A DNA stretch of 64,000 bases, taken from the NCBI RefSeq assembly GCF_029285175.1, contig NZ_JABEDH010000001.1, forward strand, positions 1,302,001-1,366,000, in the 5' to 3' direction. The position numbers were made by a program, and so were the translations under genes. Shown here piece by piece: positions 18,427 to 27,830 of the stretch. This DNA is from Sulfitobacter sp. M05. Its GTDB lineage: Bacteria > Pseudomonadota > Alphaproteobacteria > Rhodobacterales > Rhodobacteraceae. The notes beneath the pieces are model-generated. The model was not told the DNA's origin, searched no databases, and worked only from the letters and a program-made list of their open reading frames with translations. The first letter of the stretch is position 1. The number at the start of each line of letters is the position of its first letter.

Positions 18427-19295
18427 AACCACTCGCCTTTGATCGTCTGGCGATACACGGCACCCAGCCAATTGTCCTTGAAGAACGCAGGTTCAAGACC
18501 ACGACCCGTCAACAATTTATAGCTGTCTTCATACCATTCAGTAGACCGGAAATTATGCCCCAGAATGGCCCCTGCCGTCTGCGCCTCTTGGGTCAGACCC
18601 AGCGACAGATAGGATTCGACCAACCGGTGCAGCGCCTCGGCGGTATGGGTGGTTGTCTGGAAATCCTCGACCACAACACGGAACCGATTGATCGCAGCCG
18701 TGTAATGATCACGTTTCAGGTAGTAGCGCCCGATTTCCATTTCCTTGCCCGCAAGATGATCAAACGCCAGATCAAACTTGAGAATCGAGGATTTGGCATA
18801 TTCACTGTCGGGGTAGTTTTCGATCACTTCCCGCAAAGACTGCAACGCCTGGAAAGTCAGCCCCTGATCACGGCCCACTTCGTCAATCTGGTCATAATAG
18901 CTAAGCGCCAGCAGATACTGCGCATAGGCAGCATCATCATCGTCGGGATAGAAATCTATAAAGCGCTGCGCCGCAGAGCGGCTGTTGGGATAATCCTGAT
19001 CACGGTGATATGAGAAGGCCTGCATGATCAGCGCACGCCGCGCCCAATCAGAATAGGGATATAGCCGCTCAATTTCGGAGAAATAGAATGCCGCCTCGCC
19101 CGCCTGCTTGCGGTTCAGCTCGTATTCGCCCCGTTCAAAAATCTGTTCCGCGGAATAGGTTTCAAGCGGAATCTCCTGCGGGTTGAGTAAACTGCCGCCA
19201 ACCAGTCCGGCGTTTCGGCTGCCACCACAGGCTGTCAGGCTGGCTGCAACAAGCATTGCACCGATCACCTTCTTGGTGGATCTCGTCCTGCTCAT
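18423..19295 (-). CDS. bamD: Outer membrane assembly lipoprotein BamD
   Basis: BamD is the essential lipoprotein of the Bam complex that folds beta-barrel proteins into the outer membrane. The 290-residue product starts at 19295, where a short basic stretch, a hydrophobic segment and the lipobox L-T-A-C (Cys at about 23) form a lipoprotein signal peptide. The mature part has TPR repeats (E-R-G-E-Y-E-L-N-R-K-Q..., L-Y-P-Y-S-D-W-A-R-R-A). A purine-rich AAGAGG precedes the ATG; an in-frame start at 19349 would put 18 residues in front of the signal peptide and is rejected. Confidence 0.95.
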   Translation of the reverse strand: MSRTRSTKKVIGAMLVAASLTACGGSRNAGLVGGSLLNPQEIPLETYSAEQIFERGEYELNRKQAGEAAFYFSEIERLYPYSDWARRALIMQAFSYHRDQDYPNSRSAAQRFIDFYPDDDDAAYAQYLLALSYYDQIDEVGRDQGLTFQALQSLREVIENYPDSEYAKSSILKFDLAFDHLAGKEMEIGRYYLKRDHYTAAINRFRVVVEDFQTTTHTAEALHRLVESYLSLGLTQEAQTAGAILGHNFRSTEWYEDSYKLLTGRGLEPAFFKDNWLGAVYRQTIKGEWL

Positions 19296-19507
19296 GCCTG
19301 AACCTCTTGCATCTTCACACCCATGGTCTTTGCAACCGTTATTGACCACTTGCTAGCACATTAATCTGTGATGCAAAATGCCGATTGCACCACAACCGGC
19401 ACCGACATTAACAATTCATTATGATCACGCCCTAAAAGGGCAGCACCGGTCAAGAAATACATCTGGAAATAAGGAGTTTCAAGGGCCGCGACACCGCGTC
19501 AGCGGGT

Positions 19508-20431
19508 TCAGGCAACCTGCGGGATTTCATCCCAAACCAGGCCATAGCCCGGCAAACGCTGCACCATCGCCGCATCACATTCAACCATGCGCACTGCGCC
19601 GGGCGTCGCGAACAGCTTGCGCAGCAGGGTGTTGGTCAGGGAATGCCCTGCCCGGGTACCGGTATAATGCCCCAACAGTGGCGCGCCGGCCAATGCCAGA
19701 TCCCCAAGTGCGTCCAGCATCTTGTGACGCACAGGCTCGTCCGCATGGCGCAGACCGCCGGGGCTGACGACGTGATCGCCGTCAAAAACCACTGCGTTTT
19801 CACCAGAATCGCCGCCAAGAGCCAGACCATTGGCCTGCATCGCCACCACATCCGCCTGCCGGCAGAAGGTCCGGCTGTCACAAAGCTCGCGGGCAAAAGA
19901 ACCATTGTTCATCACCAGCGATTTCTGCTGTTTGCCAATCGCTGCATCGGTGAAATCAATCTCGAAATCAATCCGCAACGTGTCCGAGGGGGCCAGCATC
20001 GCCGTCGCGTCACCTTCGGTCACAGTGACTGTCTGCAACACTTCGAATGCCATCACGGGCGCGGCCAGAACCCGGATACCACGTTGCATAAAGCCACGCA
20101 CAAACGGAATCGCAGAGCCATCGAGAATCGGCACTTCGGGACCGTCAATGTCGATCAGAGCGTTATGGATACCACAACCGGCAAGCGCAGCCATCAGATG
20201 TTCGACCGTGGACACGGAAAGACCCGCAGCATTCTCCAGCTTGGTGCAGAGCGGCGAGCGGTTCACCGCATCCCAGCGCGCAGGCACCAAACGATCACCA
20301 ACAGAAACATCGCTGCGCGAAAACCAGATACCGTGATGCACCCCCGCCGGACGGATCGTCACGGTTGCCGGGGTGCCTGAATGCAGGCCTTTGCCTGTAA
20401 AACTGATCGCTGATTTGATGGTTGTTTGCAC
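19508..20431 (-). CDS. lpxC: UDP-3-O-acyl-N-acetylglucosamine deacetylase
   Basis: LpxC performs the committed step of lipid A synthesis, a Zn2+-dependent deacetylation in the cytoplasm. The 307-residue product shows the expected N-terminus (F-T-G-K-G-L-H-S-G), the zinc ligand His in V-E-H-L-M-A-A-L, the H-K-M-L-D-A-L-G-D-L block that supplies the second His and the Asp, and the catalytic His in A-G-H-S-L-T-N. It lies 206 bp downstream of ftsZ, the common bacterial order, and is separated from it by a terminator. Confidence 0.97.
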   Translation of the reverse strand: MQTTIKSAISFTGKGLHSGTPATVTIRPAGVHHGIWFSRSDVSVGDRLVPARWDAVNRSPLCTKLENAAGLSVSTVEHLMAALAGCGIHNALIDIDGPEVPILDGSAIPFVRGFMQRGIRVLAAPVMAFEVLQTVTVTEGDATAMLAPSDTLRIDFEIDFTDAAIGKQQKSLVMNNGSFARELCDSRTFCRQADVVAMQANGLALGGDSGENAVVFDGDHVVSPGGLRHADEPVRHKMLDALGDLALAGAPLLGHYTGTRAGHSLTNTLLRKLFATPGAVRMVECDAAMVQRLPGYGLVWDEIPQVA

Positions 20432-20590
20432 GCCGTCTCACTCTCGGATCATGGATCGATATCTAAGTTGTTAATGCAGATAGGCTGCACCGGCCAAATC
20501 CTCAACTCAATCTTTGTAACGGACTGAAACATGCCTGTAACAAATGGGCGCAAACGCGCCTGCCCTACCTTAAAACCCTGATACAAAACG

Positions 20591-20615
20591 AAAAAGGGCC
20601 GCCCAAAGGCGACCC
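20591..20615 (-). terminator. Intrinsic terminator of ftsZ
   Basis: On the minus strand GGGTCGCC and GGCGGCCC form an 8-bp stem (one G-U pair) with a 4-nt loop, followed directly by TTTTT (20595-20591). It lies about 22 nt past the ftsZ stop, so it should end the ftsZ transcript before lpxC. Confidence 0.8.
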
Positions 20616-20637
20616 CAATTTCACAATTTCAAGCTGT

Positions 20638-22272
20638 TTAATTCGCCTGACGGCGCAGGAATGCAGGAATTTCAATCCGTTCCTGATCTGGATCCTGCTC
20701 TTGCGCGGGCTGCGGTGCAGCGGCCACGCGGGGCTGTTGCTGCTGGACTGGAGGCTGCTGGCGTGTAGGGCGCGGCGCCGCTTCGCCGTCAGCATGACCA
20801 GTCATGCGGTTGATCAAGGAGTTAATGCCAAACCGTGGCTTATCGCCCCCTGCCTGACCACCCGCCGGTGCGGCTGCTACCGGACGCTGTTGCTGTTGTT
20901 GCTGCTGCTCAGGGTTCGCTTTCTGAGCCGCCGCGCGCAGACGTGCCAGCGCTTCGGGGGATGGGGTGCCGGGTGCCGGCGCACGGGGTGCGACATAGGC
21001 TTCGGGTTCGGCTTCCAGTTCATCCTCAAACCGTGGTTCGAATGCGGCAACCTGTGGCTGATAGGCAGGTGGCGGCAAATCATCCGCCGCAGCCCCTTCG
21101 TCCTCGAACAGGTCTTCGGCCTGCTCTTGCGCGGCAACGCGCTGAACATCGCGGTCTTCAAACAGGGTTGTCTGCTCTTCTGCGACTTCCGTTACCGCAG
21201 CAACGGTCGCGGCTGGCGCAACTTCAGCGGCCTCTTCCACACGGGTCTGCTGACGCAGGGGCTGGCTCATGGAGCGGCGCGGCACCGGCATTTCAGTATT
21301 CACGTCAGTTGCATCAATACCTGTGGCCACAACGGAAACCCGCATCATGCCGCCCAATTTGTCGTCCATGGTGGAACCGACAATAATGTTGGCTTCTGGA
21401 TCGACTTCTTCGCGGATGCGGTTTGCCGCTTCGTCCAGTTCGAACAAGGTCAGGTCGTCGCCACCGGTGATGTTGATCAACACGCCTTTTGCACCGCGCA
21501 GGCTGATTTCGTCCAACAGCGGGTTTGCAATGGCCTTTTCGGCGGCCTGAATGGCGCGATCTTCGCCCTCGGCTTCGCCCGTGCCCATCATCGCCTTGCC
21601 CATCTCGTCCATCACGGCACGCACGTCCGCAAAGTCGAGGTTGATCAGGCCTGGACGGACCATCAGATCGGTCACGCCCTTTACACCCTGATACAGCACA
21701 TCGTCTGCAAGGCTGAAGGCTTCGGTAAAGGTGGTTTTTTCATTTGCCAGACGGAACAGGTTCTGGTTCGGAATAATGATCAGTGTGTCGACAACCTTTT
21801 GCAGGGCTTCAACACCGTCCTCAGCCTGACGCATACGCTTGGCGCCCTCAAACTGAAACGGCTTGGTCACAACACCGACTGTCAGCACACCCAATTCGCG
21901 GGCCGCCTGCGCGATGATTGGCGCGGCACCTGTACCGGTGCCCCCGCCCATACCGGCAGTGATAAAGCACATATGCGCGCCAGCGAGGTGATCCACAATC
22001 TGCTCGATGGACTCTTCAGCGGCGGCAGCCCCAACAGAGGCACGCGCCCCCGCACCCAGACCTTCGGTAACCTTGATGCCCAATTGCACGCGGTTTTCAG
22101 ATTTGGCCTGCTGAAGCGCCTGCGCATCGGTGTTCGCCACGACGAAATCAACACCGTCCAGCTCTTTTTCGATCATGTTGTTGACCGCGTTACCGCCTGC
22201 ACCACCAACACCGAAAACAGTGATACGGGGTTTGAGGTCTTCTTGACCGGGCATCGAAAGGTTGAGTGTCAT
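20638..22272 (-). CDS. ftsZ: Cell division GTPase FtsZ
   Basis: FtsZ polymerises at midcell to form the Z-ring. The 544-residue product has the tubulin-like GTPase core with G-G-G-T-G-T-G-A-A at 109-117 and an N-terminal G-V-G-G-A-G-G-N loop. A long, low-complexity linker of about 190 residues rich in Glu, Ala, Pro and Gln (including a run of Gln) follows, and a C-terminal peptide E-I-P-A-F-L-R-R-Q binds FtsA and other partners. Long linkers are normal in alphaproteobacteria. Here it is separated from ftsA by an opposite-strand ThDP-enzyme gene and so has its own promoter region. Confidence 0.98.
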   Translation of the reverse strand: MTLNLSMPGQEDLKPRITVFGVGGAGGNAVNNMIEKELDGVDFVVANTDAQALQQAKSENRVQLGIKVTEGLGAGARASVGAAAAEESIEQIVDHLAGAHMCFITAGMGGGTGTGAAPIIAQAARELGVLTVGVVTKPFQFEGAKRMRQAEDGVEALQKVVDTLIIIPNQNLFRLANEKTTFTEAFSLADDVLYQGVKGVTDLMVRPGLINLDFADVRAVMDEMGKAMMGTGEAEGEDRAIQAAEKAIANPLLDEISLRGAKGVLINITGGDDLTLFELDEAANRIREEVDPEANIIVGSTMDDKLGGMMRVSVVATGIDATDVNTEMPVPRRSMSQPLRQQTRVEEAAEVAPAATVAAVTEVAEEQTTLFEDRDVQRVAAQEQAEDLFEDEGAAADDLPPPAYQPQVAAFEPRFEDELEAEPEAYVAPRAPAPGTPSPEALARLRAAAQKANPEQQQQQQQRPVAAAPAGGQAGGDKPRFGINSLINRMTGHADGEAAPRPTRQQPPVQQQQPRVAAAPQPAQEQDPDQERIEIPAFLRRQAN

Positions 22273-22825
22273 GTGCTGTCCGCCTGTTTATTTAGCCCAC
22301 GTCCCACGGGCACTTTTCTTGGTAGATTCAGGTAATATTAGCGACAGTATTCACCAAGGTCACGCAAAAACCGCGAAAACGACACAAAATACAGCAATAA
22401 AATAAGCGTTTTCACGCAAGATTTCGCCTATTCGCGCAAATCTTGCGGTACAACACCACCCGACCACAAGACAGCAGGTATCTCGCACCAAATACAAGGT
22501 ACGCAATCATCTCAATACAACTGTACGTGGTCCTGCTCGACCCGCCCGCCTGAATTTTATCGGCCTTATCTTGGCCACGGCGTTGCCTCATCTAATACAG
22601 GGTCTGAAAATGCTTGTCACGGGGGAACAACAGGAAATTTTTACGGCATGTACATGGCAATTGACGGGATTTTCCTGAATTTTGGGAATTCGCGCTCATG
22701 ACACGCACAGAATCACACAACTCCGCGAAGATTCCGCATAATTCCTTTCACACGTGAAGTAATTGCGACATTCGCGCGTGGCCCATCTGATAAACGATAA
22801 GCATCAATCATAAAGAGTGGACCCC
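22273..22825. promoter_or_regulatory. Long divergent intergenic region between ftsZ and the ThDP-enzyme gene
   Basis: These 553 bp contain no credible gene and are visibly more AT-rich than the flanking genes. They must hold the ftsZ promoter (minus strand) and that of the ThDP-enzyme gene (plus strand). A perfect 10-bp inverted repeat at 22415-22447 is the clearest structure. I found no TTAA-N7-TTAA CtrA-type site. Confidence 0.5.
22415..22447. repeat. Perfect inverted repeat upstream of ftsZ
   Basis: CGCAAGATTT (22415-22424) and AAATCTTGCG (22438-22447) are exact reverse complements around a 13-bp spacer, 143 bp upstream of the ftsZ start. It could be a regulator operator or an mRNA leader hairpin; no T-tract makes it a terminator. 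Confidence 0.6.
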
Positions 22826-24448
22826 ATGAGCCAGCAAATATACGTCTATCAATCCATCGCCCGCGCCACCCATGAACACGGGGTGCAAACCATGTTCGGG
22901 CTGATGGGGGATGCAAACCTGTTCATGGTCGACAGCTTTGTTCGTGAGAGCGGCGGGCGGTTTGTTCCAGCCGCCCACGAGGGCAGCTCTATCCTGATGG
23001 CGCTGGCCTATGCGCATGTCTCTGGCAAGGTTGGTGTCGCCACAGTGACCCATGGCCCTGCCCTCACCAACTGCATGACGGCCCTGACCGAAGCGGCCCG
23101 CGGCCATGTTCCGCTGGTGGTGCTGGCCGGCGACACGCCCGTGGAAAACCCGCGCCACTTGCAAGGCATCGACCAACGCGAGCTGGCCAAGGCCACAGGT
23201 GCCGGGTTCGAACAATTACGCACCCCCGCCACAGTCGGCAAGGACGTTGCCCGCGCGTTTTACCGCGCCCAGGTAGAGCGCCGCCCGATTGTTCTGAACA
23301 TGCCAGCCGATTACATGCTGCAAGAATGCACCCACGACATGCAGGTTCTCAGTGTCTTTACCGCCCCCGGCGGGGTCGCTCAGGGGGATATCCTTGATGA
23401 TGCCATTGGCATGATTGCGTCCGCCCGCCGGCCGCTGATCCTTGCCGGTGCTGGCGCGGTTGGGGCCCGTGAACAGCTGATCAAGCTGGCCGACCGACTG
23501 GAAGCGCCGCTTGCGACCACGCTCAAGGCGAAAGGGCTGTTCAATGAACACCCCTATAACATTGACATCTTCGGCACGTTGTCGACCCCGGCAGCCTATG
23601 ATCTGATTGCGAAATCCGATTGTATCGTTTGCTTTGGCACCGCGCTGCATGATTTTACCACTGACCGCGGCAAATTGATGAAAGACAAGCGCATCGTCCA
23701 GATCGACGTGGAGCCTGAAGCCATTGGTGGGGGCCTGCACCCTGACGCCGCCCTCGTCGCCGATGCCGGGTTGACCGCGGAAACCATCCTGTACTGGCTG
23801 GACGAGGCGGATTTGCCGGCCAGCGGTTTCACCCGCGAACTGGATGTTGCCACCCTGACAACCCACCCGACAGGGCCGGCGAAATCCGGGCCGGGGTTTG
23901 TCAACTTTGTCCATGCGCTGGAGCGTCTCGAAGAGGCCCTGCCGCAAGACCGCGTCGTGGTCACGGATGGGGGCCGTTTCATGACCGAAGTTTGGTGCCG
24001 TATCTCATCCCGTGATCCACAGAGCTTTGTCCCCACGGTGAACTTTGGGTCCATCGGTCTGGGCTTGCAGGAAGCTGTGGGGGCCGGACTGGCCGCGCCA
24101 GACCGTCCTGTGGTGCTGTTCAGCGGGGATGGCGGCTTTATGATGGGGGGCATCAACGAGTTTAACACCGCTGTGCGTCTGGGGCTTGATCTGATCGTTA
24201 TTGTGGCGAATGATTCCGCTTATGGCGCGGAACATATCCAGTTCATCGACCGTAAAATGGATCCCAGCCTGACTGAGTTTAACTGGCCATCTTTTGCCGG
24301 CATCGCAAAATCGCTGGGCGGTGACGGGGTCGAAGTGCATTCCGCCGAAGAGCTTGAGACGGCATTGGACGCCCTGCACACCCGCAAGGGGCCCTTCCTG
24401 ATCGAGTTGCGCCTTGATCCCAACGACGTGCCGCGTATGAGAATCTAG
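22826..24448 (+). CDS. Thiamine diphosphate-dependent enzyme, acetolactate synthase-like
   Basis: The 540-residue protein has the three-domain layout of the acetolactate synthase/benzoylformate decarboxylase superfamily. The conserved catalytic Glu is in A-A-H-E-G-S-S (about residue 50). The ThDP-Mg motif begins G-D-G-G-F-M-M-G-G and ends at the N-D-S about 27 residues later. Substrate cannot be assigned: no small regulatory subunit follows and no isoleucine/valine genes are nearby. The ATG at 22826 was taken; a GTG at 22817 would add three residues. Its position between ftsA and ftsZ, on the opposite strand, is unusual. Confidence 0.85.
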   Translation: MSQQIYVYQSIARATHEHGVQTMFGLMGDANLFMVDSFVRESGGRFVPAAHEGSSILMALAYAHVSGKVGVATVTHGPALTNCMTALTEAARGHVPLVVLAGDTPVENPRHLQGIDQRELAKATGAGFEQLRTPATVGKDVARAFYRAQVERRPIVLNMPADYMLQECTHDMQVLSVFTAPGGVAQGDILDDAIGMIASARRPLILAGAGAVGAREQLIKLADRLEAPLATTLKAKGLFNEHPYNIDIFGTLSTPAAYDLIAKSDCIVCFGTALHDFTTDRGKLMKDKRIVQIDVEPEAIGGGLHPDAALVADAGLTAETILYWLDEADLPASGFTRELDVATLTTHPTGPAKSGPGFVNFVHALERLEEALPQDRVVVTDGGRFMTEVWCRISSRDPQSFVPTVNFGSIGLGLQEAVGAGLAAPDRPVVLFSGDGGFMMGGINEFNTAVRLGLDLIVIVANDSAYGAEHIQFIDRKMDPSLTEFNWPSFAGIAKSLGGDGVEVHSAEELETALDALHTRKGPFLIELRLDPNDVPRMRI

Positions 24449-24453
24449 AGCGT

Positions 24454-24541
24454 CCCGCCTTGAACATGAATCGCTTGTGCGCTGCCCCTCCCTTTGGTCG
24501 AACGCGAAAAGCGGCATCTGATGGCTCAGGTTAAAGGCGGG
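24454..24541. repeat. Imperfect palindromic element between convergent genes
   Basis: CCCGCCTTGAACATGA (24454-24469) matches the reverse complement of 24526-24541 at 14 of 16 positions, with a 56-bp spacer. It lies directly after the ThDP-enzyme stop. A 9-mer CTAGAGCGT just before it (24445-24453) recurs at 61868-61876 with a similar CCGCCT follow-on. Confidence 0.5.
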
Positions 24542-24569
24542 GCCCATTAATGCAACTGGACAAACAACC

Positions 24570-24598
24570 GCCCGCCCCTGTGACATTTCGGGGCGGGC
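24570..24598 (-). terminator. Terminator-like hairpin after ftsA
   Basis: A perfect 9-bp GC stem (GCCCGCCCC/GGGGCGGGC, 24570-24578 and 24590-24598, 11-nt loop) lies 10 nt past the ftsA stop. On the minus strand it is followed by the T-rich GGTTGTTTG. It probably ends the ftsA transcript and may also stop the convergent gene. Confidence 0.6.
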
Positions 24599-24607
24599 AA
24601 ACCCGCG

Positions 24608-25945
24608 TTACCAGTTGTCTTTGAACCACTTCACGGCACGTTTAAGTGACCGCGAAGGGTACTTATCTGCCGGGATGTCAAAGTCCCACCATTCATCCTG
24701 TGGATGGGCGGCAAACAGGGACAGACCAACCGCAGAGGCAAAGCTGGGTCCGGTCGCGGCCTGTGGCAACCCATGCACCCGCAAAGGCCGGCCCAGACGC
24801 ACCTGCTGTCCCAAAATCTTGCTGGCCAGACCGTCCAGTCCGGGGATCTGACTGCCGCCACCGGTCAGCACGATTTGCTGGCTCGGAAGATGATCAAAAC
24901 CCGCCGCATCCAGACGCACCCGTACCTCTTCCAAAATTTCCTCGACGCGAGGGCGCATGATGCCAATCAACTCGGCGCGGGACGCGGTGCGCCGGTCGTG
25001 TTCATAGTCTCCGGTGTCGCCCCCGATTTCGATCATCTCGCGGTCGTCCATACCGGTGGCATGGACCCCGCCGTAAAAGGTTTTGATCCGCTCGGCGTTC
25101 GCCGTCGGCACTTGCAGGCCCAGCGAAATATCCTGTGTCACGTGATCGCCGCCCATGCGCACCGTGTCAGCGTAAATCATGTGTTTCTTGATAAAGATCG
25201 ACACGCCGGTGGCACCGCCGCCCATGTCGATACAGGCCGCGCCAAGCTCCTGTTCGTCCTCAACCAAAGCCGAGATACCCGATGCATAGGCAGAAGAAGC
25301 AATGCCCGCCAGTTCCAGATCACAACGTTTGATACAATGCGCGAGGTGTTGAACAGCGGCAGCGTCGACAGTCAGCATATGCATATCAACCGATAACATC
25401 TGCCCCAACTGGCCCCGCGGGTCGCTTAGGCCCGACCGGTGATCCAGTGCAAAGTTCACCGGCTGGGCGTGCAACACCTCGCGGCCTTCGCCGTACTCCG
25501 GCACATCGCATTCCGCCAGCACCCGCGCAACATCATCTTCGCTGACGGTTTCGCCATCCAGATCAATCTGAGCATCCAACCCATAAGAGCGTGGTTCGGC
25601 CCCTGAGAAACAGGCAATCACGTGATCCACACGGATGCCGGCCATTTTCTGTGCCGCTTGCAGGGCCGTGCGAATGGCCCGTTCGGTTTCGTTCATCGCC
25701 TCGATTTCGCCGAACCTGACGCCGCGCGACCGGGTTGTCGCCGCACCGATGACGCGAAACCCGGACTGGCCGGCAAGGGATCCGATCGTGCCCTCATCGT
25801 TCAGCGTATCACCGCCATCAAAGCGCAACACCAAACAGGCTATCTTGGAACTGCCCACATCCAAAATCGCCACTACGCCACGCTGCATGGCAAGCTTGCG
25901 CATGTGGCGCATAGACCGCTGGCTTTCATATAGATCGTTCATCAT
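24608..25945 (-). CDS. ftsA: Cell division protein FtsA
   Basis: FtsA is the actin-like ATPase that tethers FtsZ to the membrane and recruits later divisome proteins. The 445-residue product has the N-terminal nucleotide-binding motif I-L-D-V-G-S-S-K, a second phosphate-binding block G-G-G-A-T-G-V-S-I-F, an adenosine motif L-T-G-G-G-S-Q-I-P-G, and a basic amphipathic C-terminal helix (S-L-K-R-A-V-K-W-F-K) for membrane binding. It follows ftsQ by 36 bp. A strong hairpin follows its stop, separating it from the opposite-strand gene before ftsZ. Confidence 0.97.
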   Translation of the reverse strand: MMNDLYESQRSMRHMRKLAMQRGVVAILDVGSSKIACLVLRFDGGDTLNDEGTIGSLAGQSGFRVIGAATTRSRGVRFGEIEAMNETERAIRTALQAAQKMAGIRVDHVIACFSGAEPRSYGLDAQIDLDGETVSEDDVARVLAECDVPEYGEGREVLHAQPVNFALDHRSGLSDPRGQLGQMLSVDMHMLTVDAAAVQHLAHCIKRCDLELAGIASSAYASGISALVEDEQELGAACIDMGGGATGVSIFIKKHMIYADTVRMGGDHVTQDISLGLQVPTANAERIKTFYGGVHATGMDDREMIEIGGDTGDYEHDRRTASRAELIGIMRPRVEEILEEVRVRLDAAGFDHLPSQQIVLTGGGSQIPGLDGLASKILGQQVRLGRPLRVHGLPQAATGPSFASAVGLSLFAAHPQDEWWDFDIPADKYPSRSLKRAVKWFKDNW

Positions 25946-25981
25946 TGCACTGCCTTCACTGCCCGGCTCTTTTCCGAACCA

Positions 25982-26851
25982 TTATTTCGTCTTGGCCTGC
26001 CACCAAGCCTCGTTTGCGTCGGGGTTCATCCTTATGGTCGGACGTTCACCCTGCCGCATATCCACAATTGCCACATCGCGGGTCAGCACCTCTTGGGCGC
26101 GTTCAAGCGCGATCACCCGTTCAAGCGCCGGAAGCGGCTGCTCTTCTGGCAACATGACACGTTGGCCACGGTCCAGAACCACGTCCCACCGCCGATCCCC
26201 CATGCGGACAACACCACGCACCCTTTCCCGCAGGGCCGCAGCCGTGCGCAGCAATTCCAAAGCTTGCGGCACATGATTTTGCGCCCCGTCCCCTGCAATC
26301 AACGGCAGATCGGGATGGGCAGCACGCGCGGCGACTTCCGCCACATGGGCTCCGGCCTCGTCAACCAGCGCCAACCCGGCGTCATTGCGCCAAACCGCAA
26401 CCGGCACCCGGCGCGTCACGTCAACATGCAGGATACCTCCGGGCTTGATCCGCACATTCGCCGTACGCACCCCCGGCAACGCAGTGATTTCGCGACGCAA
26501 ATCTGTCAGGTCCAGATCAAACGAACTTTGTGGGAATTCCAGCGGCATGGTGTCACGTATCTCAGCGGCCAAGGTGCCTTCGGCCCCGTCAATCGCCATC
26601 AGATTGACCATAAACTCCGGACGTTCTTCGATGCTGGTGCGGGCATCGGCAACCGCTTGGGCGATGGCCCCGCGCCGACCGTCATCCGCCAGATAGATCG
26701 TGCCCACCATCAAGGTCAGGCAAAACGGCACCCCTGCCCGCAAAGCCAGCCGAAACCCCGGCGTCAGCATCAGGCGCTGCATCCGCCATGCCCAGCGTGA
26801 GGGCGCGGGATCGGCTTTCTGGGCCCGCTTCTCGAAGGTCAACGGCCACAT
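25982..26851 (-). CDS. ftsQ: Cell division protein FtsQ
   Basis: FtsQ is a bitopic membrane protein linking early and late divisome parts. The 289-residue product has a basic cytoplasmic N-terminus, one membrane segment near residues 38-58, then a periplasmic POTRA domain and beta domain (P-G-V-R-T-A-N-V...R-V-P-V-A-V-W-R). The start at 26851 is supported by GGAGGA about 8 nt upstream; the longer frame from 26878 has no such site. It overlaps the ddlB 3' end by 13 bp, so the two are translationally linked. Confidence 0.94.
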   Translation of the reverse strand: MWPLTFEKRAQKADPAPSRWAWRMQRLMLTPGFRLALRAGVPFCLTLMVGTIYLADDGRRGAIAQAVADARTSIEERPEFMVNLMAIDGAEGTLAAEIRDTMPLEFPQSSFDLDLTDLRREITALPGVRTANVRIKPGGILHVDVTRRVPVAVWRNDAGLALVDEAGAHVAEVAARAAHPDLPLIAGDGAQNHVPQALELLRTAAALRERVRGVVRMGDRRWDVVLDRGQRVMLPEEQPLPALERVIALERAQEVLTRDVAIVDMRQGERPTIRMNPDANEAWWQAKTK

Positions 26852-27762
26852 GTGGCATCCTCCACCATCCAGGCGCATAATTCCGGAAAGGAAATACCAA
26901 CCGCTTGCGCCTGTTCGGGGCTAAGCGAGGTGGCTGTCATGCCGGGTTGGGTGTTTGTTTCCAGCAACACAAGCCCAGAAGCGCCCTTGCTTTCGTCCCA
27001 ACGGAAATCCGTCCGGCTGACACCGCGACACCCCAAAGCGCGGTGCGCTGTCAGGGCGTATTCCATGCAGAGATCAAAAATTTCCTGTGGGATGTCCGCC
27101 GGCACAATATGGCTTGAACCGCCCTCTTGGTACTTTGCATCATAGTCGTACCAGCCGGTTGTGATGATATCGGTGACCGTCAGGGCGCGCTCGCCCATCA
27201 CGGTTGTTGTCATCTCGCGACCCGGCGCAAAGGCCTCAACCATCACCTCCTCGGGCATATCAGCGTCCAGCTGTGGCGGCCCGTTCGCTGCCTCCTGCAC
27301 CAGATAAACCCCGACAGAGGACCCTTCGTTGTTCGGCTTGACCACATAGGGCGGTGCCATCACATGCCCTGCCCGCACATCCGCAGACGGGGCAATCACG
27401 CTGTCGACAACTGGCAAACCGTGGGCGCGATACACATCTTTGCTGCGCTGCTTGTCCATCGCCAGCGCCGAAGCCAGCACACCGGAATGGGTGTACGGAA
27501 TGCCCATCCACTCCAGCAGCCCCTGCACGCAGCCATCCTCCCCCCAACGCCCATGCAGGCAATTGAGGACAACGTCCGGCTTGATTTCTGTCAGGACAGC
27601 ACAGAGATCGTGGCCCGCATCGACCTCGATCACCTCATATCCACCATGTTCCCGCAGTGCGGCCGCGCAGGCGTTGCCCGTGCTTAACGACACCTCGCGC
27701 TCAGCCGAGGGGCCACCCATAATTACCGCCACTATCGGGTTTCGTCTGCTCGACTTACCCAC
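26839..27762 (-). CDS. ddlB: D-alanine-D-alanine ligase
   Basis: Ddl joins two D-Ala in an ATP-dependent reaction; MurF uses the dipeptide. The 307-residue ATP-grasp enzyme shows [11 protein letters not shown] near the N-terminus, H-G-R-W-G-E-D-G, the D-Ala-binding loop E-G-S-S-V-G-V, and an E-T-N-T-Q-P-G-M-T block with metal ligands near the end. It lies between murB (68 bp upstream) and ftsQ (13 bp overlap) in the dcw cluster. Confidence 0.97.
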   Translation of the reverse strand: MGKSSRRNPIVAVIMGGPSAEREVSLSTGNACAAALREHGGYEVIEVDAGHDLCAVLTEIKPDVVLNCLHGRWGEDGCVQGLLEWMGIPYTHSGVLASALAMDKQRSKDVYRAHGLPVVDSVIAPSADVRAGHVMAPPYVVKPNNEGSSVGVYLVQEAANGPPQLDADMPEEVMVEAFAPGREMTTTVMGERALTVTDIITTGWYDYDAKYQEGGSSHIVPADIPQEIFDLCMEYALTAHRALGCRGVSRTDFRWDESKGASGLVLLETNTQPGMTATSLSPEQAQAVGISFPELCAWMVEDATCGR

Positions 27763-27830
27763 TTTAGCTGCCTTTTACCCGGACCTTTTGCGGCCCTTAT
27801 TCTTTGTCTTTGCCGGTTTCCGGCTTGGTT

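Noticed and set aside
20880..20930. Trinucleotide microsatellite
   Set aside because: It encodes the poly-Gln part of the FtsZ linker and is short; not an independent repeat element.
20701..22335. A 544-codon plus-strand open frame antisense to ftsZ
   Set aside because: It is a shadow of the GC-rich ftsZ gene with many Cys, Arg and His and no protein-family character.
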